A stretch of DNA of 64,000 bases from Oxytricha trifallax (GCA_000711775.1 ARYC01002630.1:18210-82209); one strand, 5' to 3'. Numbered from the stretch's first letter, positions 23,240 through 34,858 are shown. The notes: generated by a model not told the origin, from the letters alone. Numbers and translations are program-made.

Positions 23240-24983
23240 TTATTTCTTTAATATTTGATCCGCCCTAAGAATAAATAGAATATACTTGTTTAAATCATTA
23301 AAATTATTAAATGTTACTTTAGTAAGCATATTAAAATTTTTCAAAAGATTTATTAGAAATTTATAAATCATAAATCATGAATAAAATTTGAAAGAGTTAT
23401 TATTTAAGGATAAGTAAAAAAGATCTAAAGAAATGAATATCTTTCATAAATGCTAAAAATCAAAAATAGCATAAAGTAATTAATAAACGTAATGTATTTA
23501 CAATAATTTAAATTGGAATTAAAATGGAAAAAAAAATAAATAATGATGGAAGCAGAACCTCCTTTATCAATTACAATTTATCATTGAAAACCATTAAATT
23601 AAGTATTTCATTTCAATTTAAATGATTGTTAGAGTTCTATTTTAATGTTAATTAATCATTATATCCAATAAATTTCAAGAAAATTATATTTATTTACAAA
23701 CTTATGTTTTTTCAAATTGCGTTGGTAGATTTCCTTAAATATAAACAGAATAACATTCAACCTTCCATTAAATATTTTAAGATAATTTTTTCCAACATTT
23801 ATTACTAGTGGGCGAAATGACAATTGAAAAAGGAAATCAATAATAAAAAAGTATCAGGATACGTAATTATTACACAGTATGTATTAAGTAATTTCAAATA
23901 AAAAAATATCCCTAATTTATTTCTTTTATACTATCACAAATATAATCTGTAATAAATTACAGGCAGTTTAAATTAATTTCTAATTTTTGTTTTTTTCTAA
24001 TTGTTTCTATTTTATCAATAATTTAATGCCCTTTTGATATTACGTTAGACGCTTTGTGAAAATTTAATTTAATTAAATATAATTTAATTAGAAAATAATA
24101 ATTTTTATGTTTATAAATATTAGAATTATTTTCCAACTCCAATTTTGAATATATTCTTTATAAAATAATTTATGTTGACCTAATGGATTATCTTAGACTG
24201 TAACAGGGATGGGAAGAGTAGTATTTACTAAAATGGGGAGGATTAAGTTTTGTTGGCTTATAGCTTGTTAGCTTGACATAGATTAACGATAATATTTTGG
24301 TATATATCTAGGTAGATATTAGAAGAATTAATTATAGTATTGCAGAAATATCAATTATTACAATTATTCATTTCAATAGTAATAATAATATTTCAATCAC
24401 TTTTTTGGAAAATAATTTCAAGATAAAATTATGATTTATCATTAAATATTGGAGAAATAATTTTTTTTTGTAATTCTAAGTTAAAAAATTTAAGTAAGTT
24501 ATTAAAAAAAAATATGATAAAATAAAGCTATTATTTTCTTTTAATAAATGATATACTGGAAATTTATATTATCAAATCATAAAGAATAATAGCAATTTTT
24601 TAAATAATTATCAAATTTATAATTCTATCTCCAATAAAGAAAGTAATTTTTTATTTTATTCCCATGAAAAGCCTTAATTTATTACTATACAGTAGGTAAA
24701 ATAAAATAAATTAAAAATATTAAATGCCTAATCTCATGACGTCAATCATTAAAATGTGTTTAATCATGAATATAAATTTAGTGCCAATATTAAATATAAA
24801 TATTTATAATTTTTATTTTTTTGTAATTTATAAACAAATATTCTTCGTAATTATGTTTTATGAAATTGTTATATCTTCTTGTTTTATTATATTATTTTTA
24901 TTTAAAATAAATCTTATTATATCTAATATATTATGTATATTGAGAATTAAATATTAAAAATGAAATATTAATCAAACCATAAT
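23240..24983. other. AT-rich filler before the channel locus
   Basis: No gene recognised; the 77-residue frame at 24724-24957 is compositionally AT filler. Confidence 0.35.
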
Positions 24984-25130
24984 TCATTCTTCCTTTTTAT
25001 CACCTTCTTTCTTTTCTTCTGGTTTGATTTCAACTTTGACATTTTAGCTCTCTAAGGCTTTCAAGATTGAGTCAACTGAGGTTTTAATTTCATTGTTAGT
25101 TGTTTAAAGGGTTTTAATTGAGGTTTCTTA
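24984..25130 (-). CDS. Channel locus: last coding piece (C-terminus)
   Basis: Reads SIKTLQTTNNEIKTSVDS, then ALESQNVKVEIKPEEKK, and ends KKEE followed by TGA at 24984-24986. A short coiled-coil stretch and a charged tail are typical of a cytoplasmic channel terminus. Its start shares the pointer AAGA with the end of the next piece at 25.64 kb; joining there gives ...KNQETS... in frame. Confidence 0.8.
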
Positions 25131-25639
25131 GTTTTTAATGATTTAATTTAGTTAGTAATGAAATTAATTATACTATTAACTAGTAATTTCAAAATAAAGA
25201 TAAAGATTAAATTTGGGTAAAAAATTAATATAAATTAGTGATTAATTAAGTATCAAGATTTAAAGATAATAGCATCATGTATTTACAATACATTGCTAAT
25301 ATAACTTAATTGTATGCTTATTTTAAAATATAAAAGAAGCAAATATCTTTATTTAAAATCATAGAGCAGTTCTATATAAATTTAAACAACTATTCTATAT
25401 AACTCCAACAAATGTATATATAATATAATATTTCTTATCTTATTAAATTTAAAACACTTTCATTTTAATCATTTTGTTTTAAACTTTATAGATTATGCTT
25501 TCGATATGCAAATCAAATAACTTTTGTTTCTTATCATGAGAAATAAAAATAGTAAAAACATCCATAAATTAAATCTATCATATTTTATTATGAATGTTAA
25601 TTTTTAGAATATAAAAAAATATTTAGATGATTTAATCTT

Positions 25640-25785
25640 GATTCTTAATTATGGTCTGTAGATCTTTAACAGTCAACTCGACAGTTTAAACATGATGTAA
25701 GATTTCTTCCTCTGCATGAATACTCTTAGTATGAGTCTTGTAAATTGTCTTTTTAATGTCTTTCACAAATCCTTGCCATTATAAA
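25640..25785 (-). CDS. Channel locus: coiled-coil tail piece
   Basis: Reads GFVKDIKKTIYKTHTKSI then EEEILHHVQTVELTVKDL and QTIIKNQ. The heptad-like pattern suggests a cytoplasmic coiled coil. Its 3' end carries AAGA, repeated at the start of the following piece (about 25130), the expected pattern of an MDS-IES junction. Confidence 0.78.
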
Positions 25786-25984
25786 ACTCAAGAAAAATTA
25801 ATGATTTTGTAATTATTTTTTAATGGTTAAAATATAGGAAAATAATCAGTAATTAATAATTCCTAATTTTCTTTTTAAATAGAAAATGATAATAATATGG
25901 AATTTTTGCTTCAAATTGTTAATTTTAGAATAAGTAATATGAGAGTATAATTTAACTAATATATAATGAAACAGTTATTTGTTA

Positions 25985-26140
25985 TGATTCTTAATTATCA
26001 TCAATTTCATCTTATACAGGCCTTCTATAAATTATGTAGTCCGGGAAGTATTTTTAATTTTTAAATTCAACATCACTGAAGTAAGACTCTCTTTCTTTAA
26101 TCAGTTGTGCTTTGATTCTAAAGGATTCTGCAACCATCTT
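25985..26140 (-). CDS. Channel locus: post-S6 cytoplasmic piece
   Basis: Reads MVAESFRIKAQLIKERES then YFSDVEFKNQKYFPDYII and YRRPVQDEIDDN. Joining at the shared AAG to the S6 piece gives SYEKMVAESF, a natural continuation of a TRP/polycystin S6 helix (compare the family pattern YEKV/M near the inner gate). Confidence 0.8.
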
Positions 26141-26831
26141 TTGCATTCATAAAATGAATGCAATATATTTCTAAGGTAAAAAATTAATATATTATAAGTG
26201 ATAATAATTAAGTAAAAAAAAAGTTGGTAGAAGTTTCCTCCCCAATAAAGAGTATCTAGAGTTATTTATGAACTTAATATAAATAAAAATTGAGTATAAA
26301 CATTCAATAAATAATATAAATACTTTTTATATATTATTTTGGAGTTTTAAAATAAATTAATGCCTTATTAAATGCTTAATATTATGTCATAAAGATTGTT
26401 TTCTACAAATTGAATTGAAAACTTATAGAGTCTTAAAATTGAATATCTTGATATAGGGTCAAAATATAAACAGGTAGGATACACTCTAAAAAGAAATTTA
26501 TCATTTTTTGTCTTTAAGCTATCCTCTATAATATTATTGATAATTTGGAGTAATATGTAAATATAACAGTTAATATTGGAGGAAATCTTGAACTTTTAAT
26601 CATTAGTTTAAGTCTATTATAAAATTCAAATAAATAAATTATCAACTTGGAAATAAATTAGTTTCTTATATAATTTGAATATATTACAATAAACTGAAAA
26701 AGATATGATTTTATTTTTGGCTCATTATAAAGAAAAATGTAATTTTTCATTCCCTAACTATAAATATGCAGCATTTTTATCGATTTATTAATCTAAATAA
26801 AATGACTTTATTTAGATTTTATTTGTGATTA

Positions 26832-27020
26832 CCTTCTCATATGACTCTGATATAACTGCAATGATAAAATTAAGAAGGATAATATTCAAAAACAGGACAG
26901 CAGATATCCAAACTATCCAAGCAAAGATAATGTGTGTATCTTCTAATTCGTAGAAGTTGTCGATCTAGAAGTCTCCGGTAGATGCTCTAAAAGCCATAAT
27001 GAAGTATCCAAAGTAATTGA
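26832..27020 (-). CDS. Channel locus: pore loop and S6 of a TRP/polycystin-like channel
   Basis: Reads NYFGYFIMAFRASTGDFQ, a pore-loop pattern (fr.s.GDf), a short acidic linker, and the hydrophobic S6 WISAVLFLNIILLNFIIA followed by VISESYEK. This is the diagnostic part: the order pore, S6 with conserved LNIILLNF and the gate motif SESYEK fits TRP/polycystin-type six-TM cation channels. The piece begins with the 10-bp pointer TCAATTACTT (27011-27020 on the complement), also present at 27562-27571. Confidence 0.88.
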
Positions 27021-27571
27021 AAATATTTTATTAAAAGACAATACTATAATTTTAGCTTGGGAGGGGAGATATGTTTTTAAACCAGCAAAAGTTTATTTAT
27101 AAATACAATGAAAAATTACATATAAATATAATATATAACTTTATGACTCATTTATTTAAGGGAATGATCTCAAATACTATAGAAGGTCTAAAAGATTATA
27201 ATATCATGAATTTAAATAAATAATAAAGAATAAATAAAGTATGACTATAATTCTCCTAAAAATAAACAAAAATGATTTCATAAAGTTTAATTTAAAGGCA
27301 GATAAATAAATATCAAATTATATTAGAAAAAAAATTAAAAATTTAAAGTTCTCTTTGATTGTAAAAACCAATAGCATGTTCTTTATGCTCAAAAGAACAT
27401 TAAATAATGAAGTGTTTTTTAAAAAATTAATATGAAAAATAATGGCAAGAGACATTCTTCCTCAACCATTAGCTTTATTTATTAAAAGATCAAATAATAT
27501 AAAAAAGAAAATACTCGTTAGTGTTTCAATTTTTATTAGTATAATATTTTTTATGCCTTTTAAGTAATTGA
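27021..27571. other. Candidate IES between the S5 and pore pieces
   Basis: A 551-bp AT-rich interval. The 10-bp direct repeat TCAATTACTT (minus sense) occurs at both borders, at 27011-27020 and 27562-27571. Removing the interval with one repeat copy joins DGINY to FGYFIMAF in frame. Confidence 0.82.
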
Positions 27572-27700
27572 TTCCATCATATTCGACATTCTCATCACTT
27601 GTCTTGATTTTGAGTAGTGTAAATATCAATCCATAAACAATCAGCACAAAGCCATAGAGCATAATGAAGTATCTAAGATCCATGAACACTGCTTTCAACA
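27562..27700 (-). CDS. Channel locus: S5 piece
   Basis: Reads SMLKAVFMDLRYFIMLYG, then the hydrophobic FVLIVYGLIFTLLKIKTS and NVEYDGINY. The DLRYF start of S5 after a short linker is typical of polycystin/TRP channels. The 5' end shares TGAG with the preceding piece; joining gives KLCEILSMLKAVF. Sequence downstream of the 10-bp pointer (27462-27561) is probably IES although the frame stays open. Confidence 0.82.
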
Positions 27701-27959
27701 TGCTCACTTATTGTTTAAATATATGTTACTAGGAATGTGTTAAATTATTCAATGATTATTAATTATTAGGACATAAATTATATTGTTTAAATTACTCATT
27801 GTCTGATTTATATCAAAATATTAAAATTAAAAATAGTTAGTATTTTTAATATTTTCATACATTAGATATAAAAAGGAAAATAAAGAATATATTTTTTTTG
27901 CTATTTATTTAATTAATCTCTCGCATTTCCCAGAATTATAAATATTTAAGTATTAATAA

Positions 27960-28266
27960 CTAAAGCCCTAAAAGACCCTCAAGATTTCACAAAGCTTTAC
28001 GAATACTAAAATGAGCATAAAACTGTGCATAATGACAATTCTAAAATCAAGTCTTAATATATTAAAGTAAGAATATAATAAGTTAATTCCATTATAAGCC
28101 ATATCTTGAATATCTTAATGACTATTACGAAATAGAGAAGAGCTAGTAATTGGTCAATTACGTTCCAGAGATCATCAATGTATTCCACAAAGCCTATTAG
28201 AAATATAAATAAATATAAGTATATTCTTTTCATCATAAGCAATTCATAGTACTCTTGTAATAGCAA
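27960..28266 (-). CDS. Channel locus: S2-S4 pieces
   Basis: 28090-28266 reads EYYELLMMKRIYLYLFIF, then LIGFVEYIDDLWNVIDQL and LALLYFVIVIKIF: two hydrophobic helices around a WNVID motif known from S2-S3 of polycystin-like channels. A second piece, about 27985-28050, reads RLDFRIVIMHSFMLILVF then VKLCEIL, an S4-like helix leading to S5. The junction between the two near 28050-28100 was not resolved; ATTAAGA occurs at both sides but does not keep the best frame. Confidence 0.75.
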
Positions 28267-28384
28267 ATATCCTACACATGTTATTGTAGATTACAATTTA
28301 AATCTTAAATATTCTTAAATATAAATATACATTAAAAATAATTAAATGATTAAGTGAAATTTATATATCAATAGCTTAAGCACA

Positions 28385-28500
28385 AATTGTTATATTATAC
28401 TTCTTGAATCCTCTTTATCCTCCTCTGCATTTATAGTGAAGTAATAAAGATCAAGAACATAGCTTAGCAAGAATGCCATGTAGAGGTAGAACTAATGAAT
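28385..28500 (-). CDS. Channel locus: S1 piece
   Basis: Reads FYLYMAFLLSYVLDLYYF, one hydrophobic helix, then TINAEEDKEDSRS, an acidic loop. Position and length fit S1 and the S1-S2 loop of the same channel. Confidence 0.7.
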
Positions 28501-28749
28501 AAAGAATTTAATAGTGATTACATTTTAAATATAAATTTTACTATCAAAATGTTATTAGAAAAGGTCATATTATTCATAAAATTCCATTAAAGTTCATTTT
28601 ATAGATTAATGAAAATTTATGGTTGGCTAACTTTAATATTATTAAATTTTTACTGTTCTAATTGTATTGAATATTTTAATTAACTTAATTTGATTAAAAT
28701 TAACATTAATAAATTTCGCATAAAAGATAGTTTTGGGAGTGTTACCTTA

Positions 28750-28815
28750 CCTTAAATTTTTAGAGGTCCAAGATGTTTCTTAATACTCTGAGAAATTTTC
28801 TGCTGGATTTAAATC
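28750..28815 (-). CDS. Channel locus: short basic piece before S1
   Basis: Reads GFKSSRKFLRVLRNILDL then QKFK. Very short and placed by position between the WDKY piece and S1. It could be intracellular pre-S1 sequence. Confidence 0.4.
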
Positions 28816-29029
28816 CTAAAATTATTTTATAAAGGTTCAATATATAACACAATTGTGTATATCCTTTATCTAAATATAAATGAAAAGTCTTACTTTATGT
28901 TTAGTACTCTTGGAATACATTCGTTTTGGTAAATTATATAAAAATTAATAAATTTTTCTATTTATTTCCCTAATAAAATTCCCAAACTTGGCTTTATTAC
29001 ATTAAATTAAATCGAGCATAAATATATAT

Positions 29030-29777
29030 TAAAGGGCAATTTTTCATTTTTTTTAAGAATTTATTATAAAAAATATTGGGGGGGGAAGTTTCCTGCACTA
29101 TTTTTTAATTTAATGCAAAATTTAATAAATGTTATATAAATCATAAAATTAAAAATTTTTATGACTCTTTAATATCAAGAGGATATTTTTACATCATATG
29201 AGTAGTTCAAAAAACTATATAGTCTAACAATATATAGGTATAGAAAGAACATAATAAATTGAATTAAAATTTCAATAACAATTGGATAACATATTTGGAA
29301 TTACTAATTATACAGAGAGGACAATATAATGGTTTAGAGTCAGAAATCTACTAATATCAGATGAATATGTCAAAGTTGTTGGAATCTAAAGAGAGATTAT
29401 GAATAATTTATGAATAAATTAAGTATAATTATATCAATAAAATTAGTTCGGAAGTTTGTTGATAGTTGTTAAATTAATTATTTTTATAGAAAGTTTTTTT
29501 TTTAAAAAATAGTGCAGGAAACTTCCCTAAAAATTATTTTATCATAAATTGGTGCAGGAAACTTCCAATCCCCAAATATTGGATAAATCTTTTTACTGTT
29601 TCAAAGAAAAGCAAATAATTAAACATTTTCATCATTTTAGATGATTCAGGAATAGAAATAAAATAAAGTAAGTAAAATTAATAAATTATTACGAATATCT
29701 TTTTATTTATAAGTTTCAATTTAAGTTAAATTATAACTGTTATGATTTTTAATATTTGGTGTAAAAATTGCCCTTAA
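29030..29777. mobile_element. Foldback element P8 in the channel locus
   Basis: The outer tips are AAAGGGCAATTTTTC at 29032 and the complement near 29776. Inside, GGAAGTTTCCTGCACTAT (29088) is repeated in inverted form twice (near 29507 and 29545). It lies between two coding pieces, so it is part of an IES. No protein was recognised. Confidence 0.65.
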
Positions 29778-29869
29778 TTTAATTTAAAAATATTTTTCTT
29801 TATAATTATTGTATATATGATTAATTTTATTAAATTTTTAAGCAATAAGTAAAAGTTAAAATTTAAACC

Positions 29870-29985
29870 TCTTTAAATTTGTTCGTATATTTATCCCATT
29901 TGAAATTGAGGACTGTTTAAATGAATTCTGTTTCATAGTATTCAAGATTTTATGATTCAATGAGATTAAAGGTGTAAATTATTTG
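29870..29985 (-). CDS. Channel locus: pre-membrane piece (WDKY)
   Basis: Reads ESQNLEYYETEFIQTVLN then FKWDKYTNKFKEV. Large channels of this type often have such a helical stretch (LxFKWxKY) shortly before S1. Confidence 0.6.
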
Positions 29986-30014
29986 TCAATATCCTCATTT
30001 TAGATAAATTTATA

Positions 30015-30130
30015 CATTAATTTACCATAAAATTTCTGATAAAATCCTTGTTAGTCATAGTAGCTGGGATATTTATCAAATTATATTCAACTTCAACTAA
30101 AGGCTGATCATTAACAAAAGAGATATTCAA
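30015..30130 (-). CDS. Channel locus: coding piece
   Basis: Reads NISFVNDQPLVEVEYNLI then NIPATMTNKDFIRNFM. Good codon choice, no domain recognised by itself. Confidence 0.55.
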
Positions 30131-30329
30131 TATTAATATTTAAATTAAGTAAAAATTATAATATGTTTATTCTACTCATTCACACTATGTCCTAGATATT
30201 TGTCATAATTAAATGCAAAATTTATTAAAATATATATTTACGAAATTATATTTAAAGATTATTGTATATAATTATATTGAAATCTTTATAATTTTATATG
30301 AGTATAAATTTTTGTGTTTTAAATCATTC

Positions 30330-30480
30330 CAGAGTGAGTGATATGTGAATGATTTCTTATCAATCTTTGATTAGTAAATGACAGAGTAGTCTTTAGAGTA
30401 CTATGGATAGGCGAGACTAGTGATTTTAGGATAAGCTAATTTTGATTCAAAATACTCTTTTAGATTTAAATAAAAATTAT
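30330..30480 (-). CDS. Channel locus: coding piece
   Basis: Reads NLKEYFESKLAYPKITSL then AYPQYSKDYSVIYQSKID and SFTYHSLWN. No domain recognised. Confidence 0.58.
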
Positions 30481-30819
30481 ATTCTAATAATATTAAACTT
30501 AATTTATTAGATTGATCTTTTTTTCCAGCAAATAGCAAATGTGTGGATCAATACAATGATTGTAAAAATTTAATTATTTTATTCTGAAAAAAAGAATCAC
30601 TAAAATTAGATAATCGATTTAATATAGGAATTATACACTATGAAATATAATTAAAAATATGAGAATTTTAAATTTACACATTTGATATACAATTAATATA
30701 ATAACTAATAAGGTCCATAGAAAAATTAAAAAAAAATAAAAAAGTTTAATTTTATATTTTTTCCCTAAATTATGTTATAATTTATCTTATTGTAGAGCAG
30801 ATTGTTATTAAACTTTAAG

Positions 30820-31290
30820 ATCATATTAAGGATCAAACCAATTTTCCTGTATTAGTGTTTAGAGACAGAATAGTCAAGAATATTTATAAATATATTTCAT
30901 TAAATCGATAATAGTATAACAATAAATAACGCAAATATTATTTAAGTTTAGTAACATGTTTATTAAAAATGATAATTTAGATTAGAAAATGTATTCTTTT
31001 TGTTATTTAATTAAAAGTACTTTATAATATACTAATAAAAGTTAATTATTATAACTTTAGAGTATAATTATACTTATAAATTAAATTGAGCTTTTTATTA
31101 ACATTTAGAATTAGTTAACAAATTTTGTAATATATAGTTTCAAATTTATTTCAAACCTCATTCCAAAAATTTTAAAATAATAAATTATTGTGAAATAATA
31201 TAAAATATTTCCGTTGCCCAGATGTGGAGCACAGATTTGTGGACTCATTGGTGGATTAATTTGCAATAGCCTCTTGTAGCATTGAGCTAA
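30820..31290 (-). CDS. Channel locus: two short coding pieces
   Basis: 30825-30890 reads ILDYSVSKHQYRKIGLIL; 31205-31290 reads SMLQEAIANQSTNESTNL then CSTSGQR. AT filler lies between them. They are placed in the locus by strand and order only. Confidence 0.42.
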
Positions 31291-31439
31291 AATTTGAATA
31301 TTTGCCAGATTATAATTTATAAATCAAAATTTATGCTTATAATGTATTTTTAAATATTTCAATATTTGAATTCCTAAAGTGAGAATTTTTTAAAAGATTT
31401 TTCTCGCTTTGGGGAAAGTTATTACTATTTAGTTTATTT

Positions 31440-32955
31440 TATTATTGCTAAAATAGAATTGATTTGGGGAAATTGAAAAATAAAATAAATAATTCGAATA
31501 TATATTAATCTAACTGCCACTAATTAGAGAGGTCTGTAGATCAAAATTGATTCAATGTACTGGCCGTTATGTATATAAGTGTCCTAGTTACTAGTATTAC
31601 CGGTTAGTGTTACTGTGATTTGCGGAAAAAAGACATTTGACACATTTGGCAGAGGAAATCATCAAATCTCCCATGTATTATAGAGGATTTGGCGGATTTG
31701 GCACATTTGGCAGGAGATTTAGAGAGAAATCAGTTTTAGAGATTTAATTGATTATGCTAATAATAAAAGATTAATTTAATATATTATTTAATTAAAAACT
31801 TAAATTTGGCACATTTGGCACATTTGGCGCATTTGGCACCAGTCAAATAGGGCAAATTGATTATTTAAAATGTGATTTGTAATTTATTAATATTGATAAT
31901 TATTTAAAGAATCAGAAGCAGTAATGGCGCTGAAATATACCAAGAGTGGTCCAGATATTCAATACATTGCAATTTACAGCCTTGGCCTTGGAATTTGACT
32001 CCTGTAGCATGGACAAAGTTGAAATCTTCATATTGATACTTTTGCTCGAAGTAAAAACCAATTACTTATGGGAGGAATTGATCATAATAGTAGTTTTTGT
32101 AAGTGAAATCGGAGCTATCTAATGTAACAGTGGTTGTGTTAGTATTGTAAACAGAACTCAGTTCTTGAATGGTTTGAGTACAGATGTTGTCAGTCATACC
32201 AGTGGTTTTAAATTAATTGAAAACAAGTGAGCTGTAGTCTTCACTGAGATATTCTCTAGCACTTTATGCAACGAAGAATGTATTAGGATATAAATCTGCG
32301 TGCATGAATGCGAACATTCTTGATACACCTAATCCTTCCTTTGTTAAACTATATAAGAATAAAAATCAAAAAGGAATCTTACGTTGTTAATCTATCTCTA
32401 ATAAAGACTGGTACAAACTTGTTAAATTGCAATGTATTGAATATCTGGACCACTCTTGGTATATTTCAGCGCCATTACTGCTTCTGATTCTTTAAATAAT
32501 TATCAATATTAATAAATTACAAATCACATTTTAAATAATCAATTTGCCCTATTTGACTGGTGCCAAATGCGCCAAATGTGCCAAATGTGCCAAATTTAAG
32601 TTTTTAATTAAATAATATATTAAATTAATCTTTTATTATTAGCATAATCAATTAAATCTCTAAAACTGATTTCTCTCTAAATCTCCTGCCAAATGTGCCA
32701 AATCCGCCAAATCCTCTATAATACATGGGAGATTTGATGATTTCCTCTGCCAAATGTGTCAAATGTCTTTTTTCCGCAAATCACAGTAACACTAACCGGT
32801 AATACTAGTAACTAGGACACTTATATACATAACGGCCAGTACATTGAATCAATTTTGATCTACAGACCTCTCTAATTAGTGGCAGTTAGATTAATATATA
32901 TTCGAATTATTTTATTTTTCAATTTCCCCAAATCAATTCTATTTTAGCAATAATA
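31440..32955. mobile_element. Family-A foldback element P9 carrying an intron-containing gene fragment
   Basis: The ends read TATTATTGCTAAAATAG and its complement, the same family as 17.3 kb. The arms (31440-31975 and 32424-32955) look nearly identical. They hold tandem 9-mers of the type TTTGGCACA (31640-31850 and mirrored). The 448-bp loop (31976-32423) codes on minus. GATTTGGGGAAATT and CTGCCACTAATT boxes sit in each tip. Confidence 0.88.
31976..32423 (-). pseudogene. Captured gene fragment in P9 with an intact 34-nt intron
   Basis: Minus-strand reading gives NKFVPVFIRDRLTT, then a 34-nt intron (32349-32382, GTAAGATTCC...TTATATAG), then LTKEGLGVSRMFAFMHAD, LYPNTFFVAQSAREYLSE and, near the other arm, FYFEQKYQYEDFNFVHAT and GVKFQGQGCKLQCIE. 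Splicing keeps the frame exactly, so it derives from a real gene. Neither start nor stop is present: the fragment begins and ends at the inverted arms, where the arm sequence AAATTGCAATG sits on both sides. No family recognised; an extracellular or lumenal protein is possible from the Cys/aromatic content. Confidence 0.72.
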
Positions 32956-33409
32956 TGTTGCTATTTATAAACAAAGAGATATATAACTATAATTAATTAT
33001 TAATCTATAAAATATAAATCAGAAATTATAAAAACATGCTACGATTTCTAAATATTCCTACACTCCAATTTTGATCCTCTTCTCACCCAAAAAAAACTTT
33101 ATTTTTTTAACCTTTTTCTTTTTATAGATATTCTATTGGACCATATTATGCGTATTACTTGATTAGCTGAAACGATATCTCGTTTTGTCATAAAACTTCT
33201 AGCATTTATTTTTCTTATGATGACTTGAAATTTTCTCTCATATATTTATGATTTCATATTTCCTATTACTAATGATATAGTTATTAAGAATAACTTCCCA
33301 TAGCGAGAAATTTTATATAATTTATTTTCGCTTTGAGAAGTGATGAAATATAATAAAAATAAATGTGTTGTAGTATATTCGTGTAAATTATTTTTACAAT
33401 CTGGCAAAA

Positions 33410-33525
33410 ATTCATATTTTAGCTCATTCTTCAAACACGAGCTCACTTCTATCAATGCATGATAAAAGGAAAGAGCTTGACAGTCCTTAATTGTAGTTGA
33501 AAATTTCTGTCTCACTCATACTCAT
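33410..33525 (-). CDS. Channel locus: coding piece with possible start
   Basis: Reads MSMSETEIFNYNQGLSSS then FLLSCIDRSELVFEE before a TGA. It may be an internal MDS ending just before that TGA, or the start of a separate gene. Coding character is moderate. Confidence 0.4.
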
Positions 33526-34049
33526 AATATCTCTGCTTATTGATTTAATGCATTAAATTCATTTTAAAATATTAATATTAAAGTTATTGTAGAAGTAATA
33601 TTTTATCTTTTAATAATATTAACATAGTATTAAATTTATTTTCATATTTAATTAATAATTTAATTTAAAGTTATGTTTAAATTTTTGACTTTAATTTTTA
33701 AGTGCAGTAATTAATTATACTTAAATATTACAGAATTCGTAGCAAACATGGAAATTTAATTAACTAAAATAAACACTATTTTAATTACCTTAAATAACTC
33801 TAAAAAGAATTAATCCAAGATTAATAAATTTATGTTTTAATTTCCTATTTCCTATTTCTTGACAGTAATATTCATTTGTATAATTGAGATGATGAAATAA
33901 TTGTTTTATTATTCAGTTAACTTATTTATTTGTAAATAATACGACTAATCGTCTAGTATATCACTAATAATCCTTTCATAAAATTTATAATAATAAGTTA
34001 AATACTAATTTATTTATGTAAATCATTTTTACTCTAAAAATAATAACTT

Positions 34050-34130
34050 AAAGTCACTGAGCTTTTTCAGCTTATTTTAGCTGTTCATTTAAATCTAAAA
34101 GAGAGATCTAAATTCATACTAAGTGAAATG
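34050..34130 (-). CDS. Channel locus: short coding piece
   Basis: Reads YEFRSLFQIQMNSQNKLK then KLSDFK. Short, placed by strand and order. Confidence 0.4.
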
Positions 34131-34449
34131 TATATTAAATTATTGAATAAATAAATCATATAATTTTGAAAATACAAATGCGTTTTAAATGCATTTTTAT
34201 TCGATCTCTAACAAATGAATATTATTTATTAGTGAGATTTTGTGCAAAATAATTTTATTTGTAGAATATAATTTATAATATACACTCGAATTTATAATAT
34301 TGACATTAATGCATTATTATCATTAGTTTACTCACTCTCATCTGAGCTTTTAAATTCTAATTTAATAATTTAAATTTTACAATTAAATCTAAAAATATTT
34401 TTGTAAAGCAGTTTTTCTTTTTGATAATAAATATATTAATAATGAAATG

Positions 34450-34858
34450 CATAGGCTAACTGTCAAGATCATAGAATTCGTATTTGTTTAAAACTACATC
34501 TATTTTAATATGCAGTTTCTATGGATTGATCAAGTCAAAATTGTTTATCAACTAGCTTATAATACTAGTTCTGTAAATTATAATAATTTAATTAATATAA
34601 AAATTAACTAAATTATAACAATAATTAATAATTATAATATATTTTAATTCTGTATACTTGGTTACCATCAGCACAAAATATGTCGTAATTCATTTGAAAC
34701 AACGGTTTATTGACAGAGAAAGAACCAATAAAACGAAATTTATCTAAGTGGAATACTATGTAGTCGTAGACGCCTATTTATATTTAGTTATCATTATTAT
34801 TTTTAAATTAGCCAGCATCTTAGAATGTAAGTCTAAAGATCACGATGTTTAGGGTATT
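34450..34858 (-). CDS. Channel locus: two coding pieces
   Basis: 34640-34858 reads NTLNIVIFRLTFQDAGQF, then an Asn-rich stretch, IGVYDYIVFHLDKFRFIG and NKPLFQMNYDIFCADGNQ. 34450-34565 reads ISQLINNFDLINPQKLHI then KIDVVLNKYEFYDLD. The alternation of short hydrophobic strands suggests a beta-rich (propeller-like) domain. Filler of about 75 bases separates them. Confidence 0.6.

Noticed and set aside
24724-24957. Hydrophobic 77-residue frame
   Set aside because: Composition is what poly-A/T filler gives; the neighbouring minus-strand channel piece is far more convincing.
26141-26830. A 680-nt spliceosomal intron between the S6 piece and the next
   Set aside because: The borders could be read as GT...AG, but all proven introns here are under 75 nt and the neighbouring intervals have pointer-type, non-GT borders, so an IES is more likely.
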